Below, piece after piece: positions 1 to 7,885 of a stretch of DNA of 34,474 nt (position 1 is its first letter; each line of letters starts with the position of its first letter). The position numbers were made by a program, and so were the translations under genes. Below the pieces are notes generated by a model. The model was not told the DNA's origin. It saw nothing but the letters and a program-made list of their open reading frames with translations, and ran no database searches. Source of the DNA: Acidobacteriota bacterium (GTDB lineage: Bacteria > Acidobacteriota > Terriglobia > Terriglobales > SCQP01); the NCBI GenBank assembly GCA_021826505.1, contig JAKAZV010000001.1, positions 1 to 34,474 of the forward strand. The letters are read 5' to 3'.

Positions 1-1575
1 ATGAAAGTCAACATTTTCAAGCAGCGTCGCGTTCCGGGCGTTGATGGTGTCGGAGAACATGAGACTATCCAGCGGCGAGACGCGGACCGTCCAATAGGTA
101 CTTTCATCGGTGTGCGGGTTCAGCGCAGTGTAGGGCGTGCCGACGGTCACGGTCTGCACCGCGCCATGAATCGCCAGCCAGGAAACCGGGTGATAATCGA
201 GGCCCAGAATCGGCCATGCCGTTTTGATCCGGTGCGTCAGGGTCGGATCCGCGACTCCCTGGCTTAAAAATTCGATATCATCTTTCATCAGCCGCACGCC
301 CGGGCGGATCTGAACCGATGGCCATGGGTTGAGCAGCAGGCTCAGATCGAGTTGCTGCTGGCCCATGCGCCATTCATTGGTTTGCGTATCGGAATACGGG
401 GTGGTGGTGTCGAACAGCGAGGTTTCTGCCGCGACCGCCGTCGTGTCGATGCGGCTATAGCGGTAGTCAGCGAGAAACGCCGCCCACGGCAGCAGTTGCC
501 AATCCAGGCCCTGCGTGGCGATCTGCTCCGGCGAACGGAGATTGGCCCGTGACGAAAGCGCGACGCTATAAGGCTGCGGATTCGCGCCGGAGGGCAGGAC
601 AGACGCCAAGCCATTGAATTCCATGTCGAGCGCCGCCGGGCCGGTGTAGTGATAGGCCATATAGGATCCGTGCCAGCGCAGTTCCGGAAACAGATCGCCG
701 GAATAGGACGTTTCGAGCAAGGGCGAACTCCGTTGAATCGCTTCGACCCAGGAAGCATGCGAGAGCGGTTGATTGCGCGTCGTCGGATCGTCCACGTTGA
801 TCGACAGTTCCGGCGACTGCAAGTTCACCCCATTGATCGCTTCTTCATAGCGATCAAACCCCAGCATGACGCGGACATTCCAGCTATGATAGGAATCTTC
901 GATTCCAGCCCGGATACGCTGGTCGGATTCATCGATGGGGGCCGACATGAGAAATGGATTGCCACGCGCATAGAATCCCCACGAACCCGGCGCTCCATAG
1001 AAATCCAGCGAGCGCGTGGTTTCATCCCAGCCGCTTCTCAGGCTGCTGTCATAGAGAAACCGCAGGCGCAGACGCCGCGTCAGATGGACCGCAAGATCGA
1101 CGTGGCCCACCTTGCGCACGGTGGAATAGGCATGATTGGGCGTGAGCCCATGAAAGCCGCCGGCGATGGCCGCCATATCGTCCTCGCCCCAGGTGAAATA
1201 ACTCTGGCGAAAGTTCACCCGCAGGTCGTAAACACCCGTCTTGTGAACGGTGAGCTGACCAGTCGGGAATGGATCGTTCCCGATGCCGCTCAGGGTGAAA
1301 GAAAATTGATCCGCCCAGGGATTATTTCCCGTGCGGCTTCTGCCGAACAAATCGAAATCGGATAACCCAAGCCCCTTCCGCAAATCGAGCAAGCTGCGGA
1401 ATACTTCACCGTTACCGTGGGTATCGAGGAAGCGCACCGAGGATCCAAAATCTCCCTGGACGGCAAAATCACTCCATCCCGTTCCGATTTCCGGCGCCTG
1501 CTGGGCCGAAGCCGTGGCTACACACCAGAAGAGCGCCGACAGAAGCAGCCCAATCACTCTCGCCCGTGCCAGCAT
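1..1575 (-). CDS. Outer-membrane beta-barrel protein, putative MtrB/PioB-like porin of a porin-cytochrome conduit (C-terminus truncated by window edge)
   Basis: Reverse-strand frame open from ATG at 1575 to position 1 (525 codons); begins MLARARVIGLLLSALFWCVATASAQQAPEIGTGWSDFAVQGDFGSSVRFLD (signal peptide), strong RBS GGGGAGGAAACTC; alternating hydrophobic/polar strands (e.g. LDLSLLLNPWPSVQIRPGVRLMKDDIEF). Not in ORF track because it has no stop in the window. 54 bp downstream of a decaheme cytochrome gene. Confidence 0.65.
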   Translation of the reverse strand, partial: MLARARVIGLLLSALFWCVATASAQQAPEIGTGWSDFAVQGDFGSSVRFLDTHGNGEVFRSLLDLRKGLGLSDFDLFGRSRTGNNPWADQFSFTLSGIGNDPFPTGQLTVHKTGVYDLRVNFRQSYFTWGEDDMAAIAGGFHGLTPNHAYSTVRKVGHVDLAVHLTRRLRLRFLYDSSLRSGWDETTRSLDFYGAPGSWGFYARGNPFLMSAPIDESDQRIRAGIEDSYHSWNVRVMLGFDRYEEAINGVNLQSPELSINVDDPTTRNQPLSHASWVEAIQRSSPLLETSYSGDLFPELRWHGSYMAYHYTGPAALDMEFNGLASVLPSGANPQPYSVALSSRANLRSPEQIATQGLDWQLLPWAAFLADYRYSRIDTTAVAAETSLFDTTTPYSDTQTNEWRMGQQQLDLSLLLNPWPSVQIRPGVRLMKDDIEFLSQGVADPTLTHRIKTAWPILGLDYHPVSWLAIHGAVQTVTVGTPYTALNPHTDESTYWTVRVSPLDSLMFSDTINARNATLLENVDFH

Positions 1576-1629
1576 GAGTTTCCTCCCCTTCTGGATGCGG
1601 AGCGGTTGGTTGGCCGCTCCGCACCCGGT

Positions 1630-2676
1630 TCACTTCAACAAGTACGGATCGGTATTCGAGCCGTGCACGGCCACGTGGCAGCGCACGCAATCTCCCCGCG
1701 TCTGGAAACCGAGCCGCCCATGCGGCACGTTGTCGGCATGCGGGGCAAGGTGACATTCCAGACACAGGGTCCGGGTATCACGCCGTTTCAATAGCAGCCG
1801 ATTGACGCTGCCGTGAGGTGTGTGACAGGCCAGACAGCCGGTGACGAACGAGGCTGGATGTTCATAGACAAAGGGGCCGCGTTTGCCGGGATGGCATTTA
1901 AGGCATCCGGCCTGACCGATGCGCGCGTTAAAAAGGCCATGTGGGACTCTGCTATGAGGGTTATGGCAGCTGGAACAACTCAGCAATCCCTCAGGCACGC
2001 GATGATGCACAGGCAAGGCAAATTGCGCGCGCACATCGCCGTGACAGGTGTAGCACAGAACCGGCTCGGGCTGTTTCAGCATTCCATCGCGCAGCCAGGT
2101 GAGCTCTTCCGGCCGCTGTGGAACTTCATACAGCATGGCCAATGCCGGCTGCGGCGCAGCATGGATCGGCACAATGTCATCGGTCAGATGCGAGGTGTGG
2201 CACCCGGAGCAATCGACGCCGTTGAGCAGATGGGTCGAGTGTTCAAATCCCGCCTGGCGAGGGCCGCTGGCGTGACAGTAAAGACAATGCTCCGCGTTCT
2301 CGCGCGGCGAGGCATGAAAGCCGAAAATGAGCCGGTTCGCCGCCGCCGTTTTGGCATCGTCGCCATGGGCCGCCCGCTCCGCCCGCGCATGGGCGCGGCC
2401 GGGGCCATGACAGGTTTCGCAGCTCATCAGAGGCTTGCCATTGGGCGCGCGCAGCCGCGCGTGCGGGGTCTTAAGAAACTCCACCACCTCGGCCTTATGA
2501 CAAGACTTGCAATCGCGGATGCTGGCCGATTCGAAGGCGGGAATCGCCGCCGGATGGCGCCAAGCCACCGAGGCGGCATGATGAACGCCCGGCGTGGTTT
2601 GCGCGAAGACAAAGGATGAAAGTGATACCAGGGTTGAGAAGACAAGTCGAAGCGCGAAGCCAGTGGATATTTTCAT
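1630..2676 (-). CDS. Decaheme c-type cytochrome, MtrA/DmsE family
   Basis: Signal peptide MKISTGFALRLVFSTLVSLSSFVFAQ and ten CXXCH motifs (CKSCH, CETCH, CLYCH, CSGCH, CYTCH, CSSCH, CLKCH, CLACH, CLECH, CVRCH); DmsE/MtrA-like segment CLKCHPGKRGPFVYEHPASFVTGCLACHTPHGSVNRLLLK. Confidence 0.93.
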   Translation of the reverse strand: MKISTGFALRLVFSTLVSLSSFVFAQTTPGVHHAASVAWRHPAAIPAFESASIRDCKSCHKAEVVEFLKTPHARLRAPNGKPLMSCETCHGPGRAHARAERAAHGDDAKTAAANRLIFGFHASPRENAEHCLYCHASGPRQAGFEHSTHLLNGVDCSGCHTSHLTDDIVPIHAAPQPALAMLYEVPQRPEELTWLRDGMLKQPEPVLCYTCHGDVRAQFALPVHHRVPEGLLSCSSCHNPHSRVPHGLFNARIGQAGCLKCHPGKRGPFVYEHPASFVTGCLACHTPHGSVNRLLLKRRDTRTLCLECHLAPHADNVPHGRLGFQTRGDCVRCHVAVHGSNTDPYLLK

Positions 2677-2748
2677 TCCATCACCGCCTTGCTTCTTGCA
2701 CGTGACTTACCAAAACTTCTTGCCCGATCCAAGCCTGCATTGCTCGCC

Positions 2749-2769
2749 GCGGCGGCTTTTTCCCGCCGC
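2749..2769. other. Perfect hairpin GCGGCGG-CTTTTTC-CCGCCGC in divergent intergenic region
   Basis: 7-bp perfect arms with 7-nt loop, between the decaheme start (2676) and the cupredoxin/cytochrome start (2947). Confidence 0.5.
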
Positions 2770-2946
2770 ATATTCACCATATCCGGCGTGCCGTGATGAG
2801 CCAATGATTTGTAATATATCTCAGCATGGGGTACGCAAATACTGGTGTGAGCGGCGTCATAGGCGGGTATAACCGGCATCAAAGACTCATCTGCGCCCGC
2901 ATGCTCGGATAGGTATATGCAGACAGTTCCGTCAGAAAGGATAACG

Positions 2947-3879
2947 ATGCGGACTCGTCAGTTGGGGCCAGGTATGCTGCTGCTGGGAATTTTGAGCGCC
3001 GGACTGCCGGCGCAGGTCCGGCTTTCCGGCCGAATCCGGATTCCTCCGCCCGCAACGACCCGCCTGCCGGGCGTGCTGATGGCGCCGGCGGCGCTGCCGG
3101 CGGCGGTGTATTTGCTGCCGGAGCGGCCGACGGCGGCTCTGCCGGGCAGCCAGGATTCATATCTGATACGGGTCGTCTGGAACCACTTTCAACCCGCCCT
3201 GCGGGTGGTGCCGGCCGGCGCGAAGGTGGTATTTGAGAACCAGGGAACCATCAATGTTTCGCTTCAACTGTTGCGGCTGCGCGGGCAGCGGCTGTTCGAG
3301 GGACACTGCGCCATCTGTCATGGCGCCAATGGCGAGGCGATGACCCCGGTCGGCTCCAGTATGCGGCCGCATGCCTTGAATCTGACCGCGCCGGCGATTC
3401 AGGCCAGGAGCGAATCCCAACTGGCGCAAATCGTATGGCACGGCATTGCCGGCAGCGGCATGCCGCGCTGGCATCGCGTGCTCAGCTACGCCGAACTGCG
3501 GCGCATTGTGCACTACGTCAAACAACTGCCGCAACTGGATGCGGGCACCGAGCTGCCGCCGCGGGGCGCGGCCGCGCGCCGGGCGCGCGGCTGGCGGAAT
3601 GAATCGTTGGGCATACTGCGGCCAAACGCAACCCTGGTCCGCCGCTTTCCCAGCCTGGGCATTTATCCGGTGCGCATCGCCGGCCAGAACGGCGAGCGGG
3701 GCTACATCCTGGTGGCGCCGAGCTCCTACTGTAACGTGACCAACGCACAAGGTTATTACCGGCTTCCGCCGGCGCCGCCCGGCCGCTATCAACTGGTGGT
3801 ATGGCATCCCGGCAACCCGGCGGAAACCCGAATCATTGAACTGCATGGTGACAAACAAATAAGTCTGAATCTGCATTGA
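2947..3879 (+). CDS. Secreted cytochrome c domain nested in a cupredoxin-like (methylamine utilization protein-like) domain
   Basis: ATG at 2947 with RBS AGAAAGGATA; signal peptide MRTRQLGPGMLLLGILSAGLPAQ; N part FQPALRVVPAGAKVVFENQGTINVSLQ, heme motif CAICH with distal GMPRW, then LGILRPNATLVRRFPSLGIYPVRIAGQNGERGYILVAPSSYCNVTNAQGYYRLPPAPPGRYQLVVWH. Confidence 0.8.
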   Translation: MRTRQLGPGMLLLGILSAGLPAQVRLSGRIRIPPPATTRLPGVLMAPAALPAAVYLLPERPTAALPGSQDSYLIRVVWNHFQPALRVVPAGAKVVFENQGTINVSLQLLRLRGQRLFEGHCAICHGANGEAMTPVGSSMRPHALNLTAPAIQARSESQLAQIVWHGIAGSGMPRWHRVLSYAELRRIVHYVKQLPQLDAGTELPPRGAAARRARGWRNESLGILRPNATLVRRFPSLGIYPVRIAGQNGERGYILVAPSSYCNVTNAQGYYRLPPAPPGRYQLVVWHPGNPAETRIIELHGDKQISLNLH

Positions 3880-3929
3880 TGTTCCGCTCCGGAAACGGAG
3901 CGGGATCAAGCTCAGGAGGGCCACGATTT

Positions 3930-4304
3930 ATGAATGCTCATTTTCCCAAACGGTTAGGATTCCTGATCACTGTCTCAACTCTACTGATGCTGTGCCTGTG
4001 GTTCGCCCCCATGCTTCCGGCGAGGACTACAGGCGCCGATAGCGCTCAGATTCGCCTCGGCCGAAAAGTATTCATGTCCCGATGCGCAGTCTGTCATAAG
4101 GCGGACGGCACCGGGCAGAGCTATCTCGGTCCCAAAGCCAACCTGCACCGCCGGGTGGTGCAAAAAAAACCTGATGCCAAGCTGGCCGCTTTTATTAAAA
4201 AAGGCTATCCGCCCATGCCGGCCTGGGAAGGGGTGCTGACGCCGGCGCAGCTTCGGGCGGTCATCCGCTTCCTACGGACATTTAAGCCGGCAGGCGGGAA
4301 ATGA
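3930..4304 (+). CDS. Monoheme class I-like cytochrome c
   Basis: ATG at 3930 preceded by CTCAGGAGGG RBS; signal peptide/TM, CAVCH heme motif, YPPMPAW distal Met region and C-terminal helix LTPAQLRAVIRFLRTF. Confidence 0.85.
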   Translation: MNAHFPKRLGFLITVSTLLMLCLWFAPMLPARTTGADSAQIRLGRKVFMSRCAVCHKADGTGQSYLGPKANLHRRVVQKKPDAKLAAFIKKGYPPMPAWEGVLTPAQLRAVIRFLRTFKPAGGK

Positions 4305-4414
4305 CGCACCTCGGGGCGGCGGAGACAAGGGTTTTTTGACGCGGGCTGTGGGCTTTCACCCAGCGGCCAGACGCTGCAGCCGTATTTTATTTGAGTTAAA
4401 AAGAGCGGCCGTGC

Positions 4415-5191
4415 TCAGGCGTCTTTCAGCATTTGCAATGCGCGCGGTTTAATCAATAGAAAGCCGTTGCCCCGCCGCCGCAGGATGCCTTGCCTGCGCA
4501 GATCAGACAGAATCCGGCTGACGGTTTCGCGCGAGGTGCCAATGCTATCGGCAATGTCCTGCTGAGTCAGCGGAAGATTGACCAGCGTGCCCTGGGGGTT
4601 GTCCTGGCCGTGTTCCAGGGCGTGGGAAAGCAGCAGTTCGGCTAAGCGGGCGCCGACATGACGATGCAACGTCAATATGCGGGTGTGTTCCCAGGATCGC
4701 TGCAACTGCAGGGCGAGAGCCTCGATAATGGTCCGGTAGTTGTTGGGATGGTCGGCTAAAAACGCCAGAAACTGCGCGCGCGGGATGAAGCTGATCTGGC
4801 AGGGCAGCAGAGTTTCCGCGCTGACCGGATAGGGGCTGCCGCTGAGCGAACTGCTGATGCCCAACACCTCGCCCCGGCCGACACGGCGTAAAATTACCGT
4901 GGCGCCTTGCGCGGAATGGGCGAAGGTCTTGATTTCTCCCGAGCAGATCACATAGATGCCGCGCGCCGGCTCACCTTCAAAAAACAGCACCACGCCGCGC
5001 GGATACCAGGCGGTCTGGCGAATCTCGAGCAATTTGGTCAGCTCCGCTTTCTCGAAATGGCCGAGAAAGCAGGTATCGGCGCTGGCGCAACCGTCACAGC
5101 GCGGAATGGTTGAATGGCCGGCTGCCCTGGTAGCAGCAGCGCTCGTTACCTGCGTGCGCTCTGTTGCCCGGGTGATAGGTTTTTGCACCAT
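4415..5191 (-). CDS. Crp/Fnr family transcriptional regulator, FNR-type with probable [4Fe-4S] ligand cysteines
   Basis: N-terminal CDGCASADTC (C-x2-C-x5-C), central LLPCQISF, cNMP-binding-like fold, HTH with SRETVSRILSDLRRQGIL (E..SR recognition helix as in FNR). Confidence 0.88.
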   Translation of the reverse strand: MVQKPITRATERTQVTSAAATRAAGHSTIPRCDGCASADTCFLGHFEKAELTKLLEIRQTAWYPRGVVLFFEGEPARGIYVICSGEIKTFAHSAQGATVILRRVGRGEVLGISSSLSGSPYPVSAETLLPCQISFIPRAQFLAFLADHPNNYRTIIEALALQLQRSWEHTRILTLHRHVGARLAELLLSHALEHGQDNPQGTLVNLPLTQQDIADSIGTSRETVSRILSDLRRQGILRRRGNGFLLIKPRALQMLKDA

Positions 5192-5276
5192 AGAATCCCC
5201 TTTACAGCCGCTGGCCGGCGTCCCTGCCTGATCCGTCCCTGGTCACCGCAGGGTTCCAGCCATGGTCCAAACGGAC

Positions 5277-5290
5277 TTGATAACGATCAT
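5277..5290. promoter_or_regulatory. Candidate FNR box TTGATAACGATCAT
   Basis: 13/14 palindrome positions match TTGAT-N4-ATCAA (last base T); about 86 bp upstream of the FNR-type gene start. Confidence 0.5.
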
Positions 5291-5400
5291 GCACTTGTGT
5301 TGCCAAAGTCATCCAGATGTCTCGGTAGGCATGGCGCGCCGCCATATTATTTAGCGGGCAAATGGGGTCCAGGTGTCATTTACTGGAGTTACAGCACTGG

Positions 5401-5414
5401 GTGATGTGCATCAC
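5401..5414. promoter_or_regulatory. Candidate FNR/CRP-like palindrome GTGATGTGCATCAC
   Basis: TGAT-GTGC-ATCA core within a 6-2-6 perfect palindrome, in the same intergenic region. Confidence 0.4.
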
Positions 5415-5558
5415 AGGATGGCATGGCGGAAGAAATGCGGCTGCGCCCGAAAAGGCTGTTCGCTTGAAACCGGCGGCAGGTTGCGTAAGCGAATTGGCAT
5501 AGAGTTGAGCTTGCATGCATGGCTCAGATGACGGAAAATAAAGAAGACCGATCTTCGT

Positions 5559-5634
5559 GGGGCTGTGGCGCAGCTGGGAGCGCGCTTCAATGGCATTGAA
5601 GAGGTCGCGGGTTCGACTCCCGCCAGCTCCACCA
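5559..5634 (+). tRNA. tRNA-Ala (anticodon GGC), CCA encoded
   Basis: Cloverleaf GGGGCTG/CAGCTCC acceptor, D stem GCGC/GCGC, anticodon stem CTTCA-ATGGCAT-TGAAG, T arm GCGGG-TTCGACT-CCCGC, A73, CCA. Confidence 0.95.
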
Positions 5635-5659
5635 AATCTCTCCGATTCTTTTCCATCCC

Positions 5660-6904
5660 GTGCCGCGCGCGCCGCAGCTTGAATGTAGTTTGAGCGAAGC
5701 CCGCGAAGGCGTACGCGCGCTCTGCCGGGAACGTCCCGAACCGGTAAAAGCAGAATCCGTGCCCCTGGCCGCGGCCGCGGGCCGCTATCTGGCCGCACCC
5801 ATAGACGCCGACCGCGACCAGCCGCCGTTTGATCGTTCCCTGCGCGACGGCTACGCCGTGCGCGCTTCTGAAGTGCGCCCGGGGCAACCTCTGCCTGTGC
5901 GCGGGTTGGTGGCGGCCGGCCAGGAGGCCGCGCAGTTACCCCCTGGCGCTTCGGTCGAAATCATGACCGGCGCGGCCGTGCCCGAGGGCGCGAACGCGGT
6001 CTTGATGCTGGAGCATGCGGAAGCGCGAGCGGAGGGCATCATCCCCAGCCGTTCGATCAGTTCCGGCGAGAATATTGCGCCGCGGGGCAGTGAAGCCCGC
6101 GCCGGCGATGCCATTCTTGCACCCGGCCAAATGATTTCCGCGATGGGCGCGGCTTTACTGGCGGCGCTGGGGTATGCCATGGTTCCGGTCCGGGAACGGC
6201 CGCAGGTCGCGATACTCTCAACCGGCAATGAGGTTGTTGAGGCGGAGAACCATCCCCAGCCAACCCAGATCCGCAATTCCAATGGCCCGGCTCTGGCGGT
6301 GCTGGTGGAACAGTCCGGAGGATTGGCCTGGCGGCTGCCGATCATTCGCGATGAGATCAAGGAGTTGCGGCAAGCCCTGCGTGATACCGCCTGCGCGCCG
6401 CTGATCCTCATCACTGGAGGAGTTTCCCGCGGCCGTTTTGATCTGGTGGAAGAGGCTCTGCTCGAAATCGGAGCCACGATCATTTTCGACGCGGTCAGAA
6501 TTCGCCCCGGCCGGCCGGCGGTATTGGCAAAGTTGCCGGGAAACAACGGCAATGCACCCCGGTTGGCATTCGGGTTGCCAGGGAATCCGATCAGCGCCAT
6601 GCTGGGCTTCAGATTATTGGTGCAGCCGGCGCTGGCCTGGCTGGCCGGGGCGGACGAGCGCGCCTGGGATTGGCCCGGACGGGAATGTTGGCTGGCCAAT
6701 GCCTGGCACGGCTCGGCCAGTAACCTGACACAGTTTTTACCTGTGCGTGGCATCAGGCATGGAGACAAAAACCTGATGGAACTGGTTCCGTACCATGGTT
6801 CCGGCGATCTGACCGCCGCGTCCCGGGCCGAAGGCTGGATCATGATTCCGGAAAACACGGAAAATCTGCCGTCCTCCAGCCCGGTACAATTTGTTCCATT
6901 CTAA
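5660..6904 (+). CDS. moeA: Molybdopterin molybdenumtransferase MoeA (probable GTG start)
   Basis: DRDQPPFDRSLRDGYAVRA, VEIMTGAAVPEGANAVLMLEH, ATIIFDAVRIRPGRPAVLAKL, FGLPGNPISAMLGF motifs. Confidence 0.93.
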   Translation: MPRAPQLECSLSEAREGVRALCRERPEPVKAESVPLAAAAGRYLAAPIDADRDQPPFDRSLRDGYAVRASEVRPGQPLPVRGLVAAGQEAAQLPPGASVEIMTGAAVPEGANAVLMLEHAEARAEGIIPSRSISSGENIAPRGSEARAGDAILAPGQMISAMGAALLAALGYAMVPVRERPQVAILSTGNEVVEAENHPQPTQIRNSNGPALAVLVEQSGGLAWRLPIIRDEIKELRQALRDTACAPLILITGGVSRGRFDLVEEALLEIGATIIFDAVRIRPGRPAVLAKLPGNNGNAPRLAFGLPGNPISAMLGFRLLVQPALAWLAGADERAWDWPGRECWLANAWHGSASNLTQFLPVRGIRHGDKNLMELVPYHGSGDLTAASRAEGWIMIPENTENLPSSSPVQFVPF

Positions 6905-6934
6905 AATCGAGTCAGATTTTCAAAAGCAAGGATC

Positions 6935-7861
6935 ATGGCAGAGGAAATCATTGATCTGCGGCATTTTCGCTCGCGTCAGCTCGATCCGCTCTGGAACGAG
7001 CAGGCCCGGGAATGGCGCCGCGATCTGCGCTGGGATTACGCCAGCACTCTGACCCTGGTGCGGCAATATGTGGAAAGCCGTCTGCTCTCGGGCTATGTAC
7101 TGACCGGCAACGGACGCGAACCCCTGGGCTACGGCTTTTTTATCTATGATTCCGGCAAAGGCATTATCGGAGATCTGTATATTCGCCCCGAGATGAGGAC
7201 CGAGGCTCGCTCGAACCGTTTGCTGGAGGCTATGCTGGAAACCCTGCAATCCACTCCCGGCCTGCGGCGGATTGAGGCGCAGATCATGCCGTATCAGCCG
7301 GCCGAACTGGAACTGGTCTTCCGCGCCGCCGGCTTTGCGGCTCACCGGCGCAAGTTCATGGTTCAGCCGCTCGAAGCCGCGCCGGCTGACAGCCCGGTCC
7401 AGGGGCTTGCACCCTGGTCGGGCGAAGCCATGGATGCCGCCGCCCAATTGATTGTGGAGGCATATACCGGCAGCGTGGATGCCGTCATTAATGATCATTA
7501 CCGCACCCGGGCCGGAGCCGTGCGATTTTTGCACAATCTGGTGCGTTTTCCGGGCTGCGGATTCTTTGATACCGGCGCTTCCTGGATGGCGATGGGGACG
7601 GACCGGCTGAGGGGCCTGATTTTATGTTCCCGGGTCATGCCCGACGTGACTCATATCACCCAACTCTGCGTCTGGCCTGGCGCCCGGAGGCAAGGTCTGG
7701 GCTGGCAGCTTCTGCTACAAGCACGCGTCGCATTGTGCCGCAGCGGCTGCCAGGCCTGGTCCCTGACGGTCAGTGCGGAAAATTCCGCCGCCTTGCGGTT
7801 ATATGAAAGGTTTGGGTTCGATACCCTGCGCGAATTTGATGCTTATGTCTGGGAGCGATGA
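6935..7861 (+). CDS. GNAT family N-acetyltransferase
   Basis: C-terminal GNAT motif LCVWPGARRQGLGWQLLLQARVAL...LTVSAENSAALRLYERFGFDTLREFDAYVWER. Confidence 0.85.
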   Translation: MAEEIIDLRHFRSRQLDPLWNEQAREWRRDLRWDYASTLTLVRQYVESRLLSGYVLTGNGREPLGYGFFIYDSGKGIIGDLYIRPEMRTEARSNRLLEAMLETLQSTPGLRRIEAQIMPYQPAELELVFRAAGFAAHRRKFMVQPLEAAPADSPVQGLAPWSGEAMDAAAQLIVEAYTGSVDAVINDHYRTRAGAVRFLHNLVRFPGCGFFDTGASWMAMGTDRLRGLILCSRVMPDVTHITQLCVWPGARRQGLGWQLLLQARVALCRSGCQAWSLTVSAENSAALRLYERFGFDTLREFDAYVWER

Positions 7862-7885
7862 CCGAAGAACCTGGCCGCGTAATCT

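Noticed and set aside
342-1365. ORFs 342-758 (-), 649-1365 (+) and neighbours in the ORF track
   Set aside because: They are shadow frames of the continuous minus-strand beta-barrel frame 1575-1, which has a signal peptide and RBS.
5376-5887. Minus-strand ORFs across the tRNA (e.g. ...VELAGVEPATSSMPLKRAPSCAT...)
   Set aside because: This peptide is the antisense translation of tRNA-Ala; the frame overlaps the tRNA and the moeA start. A common spurious annotation.
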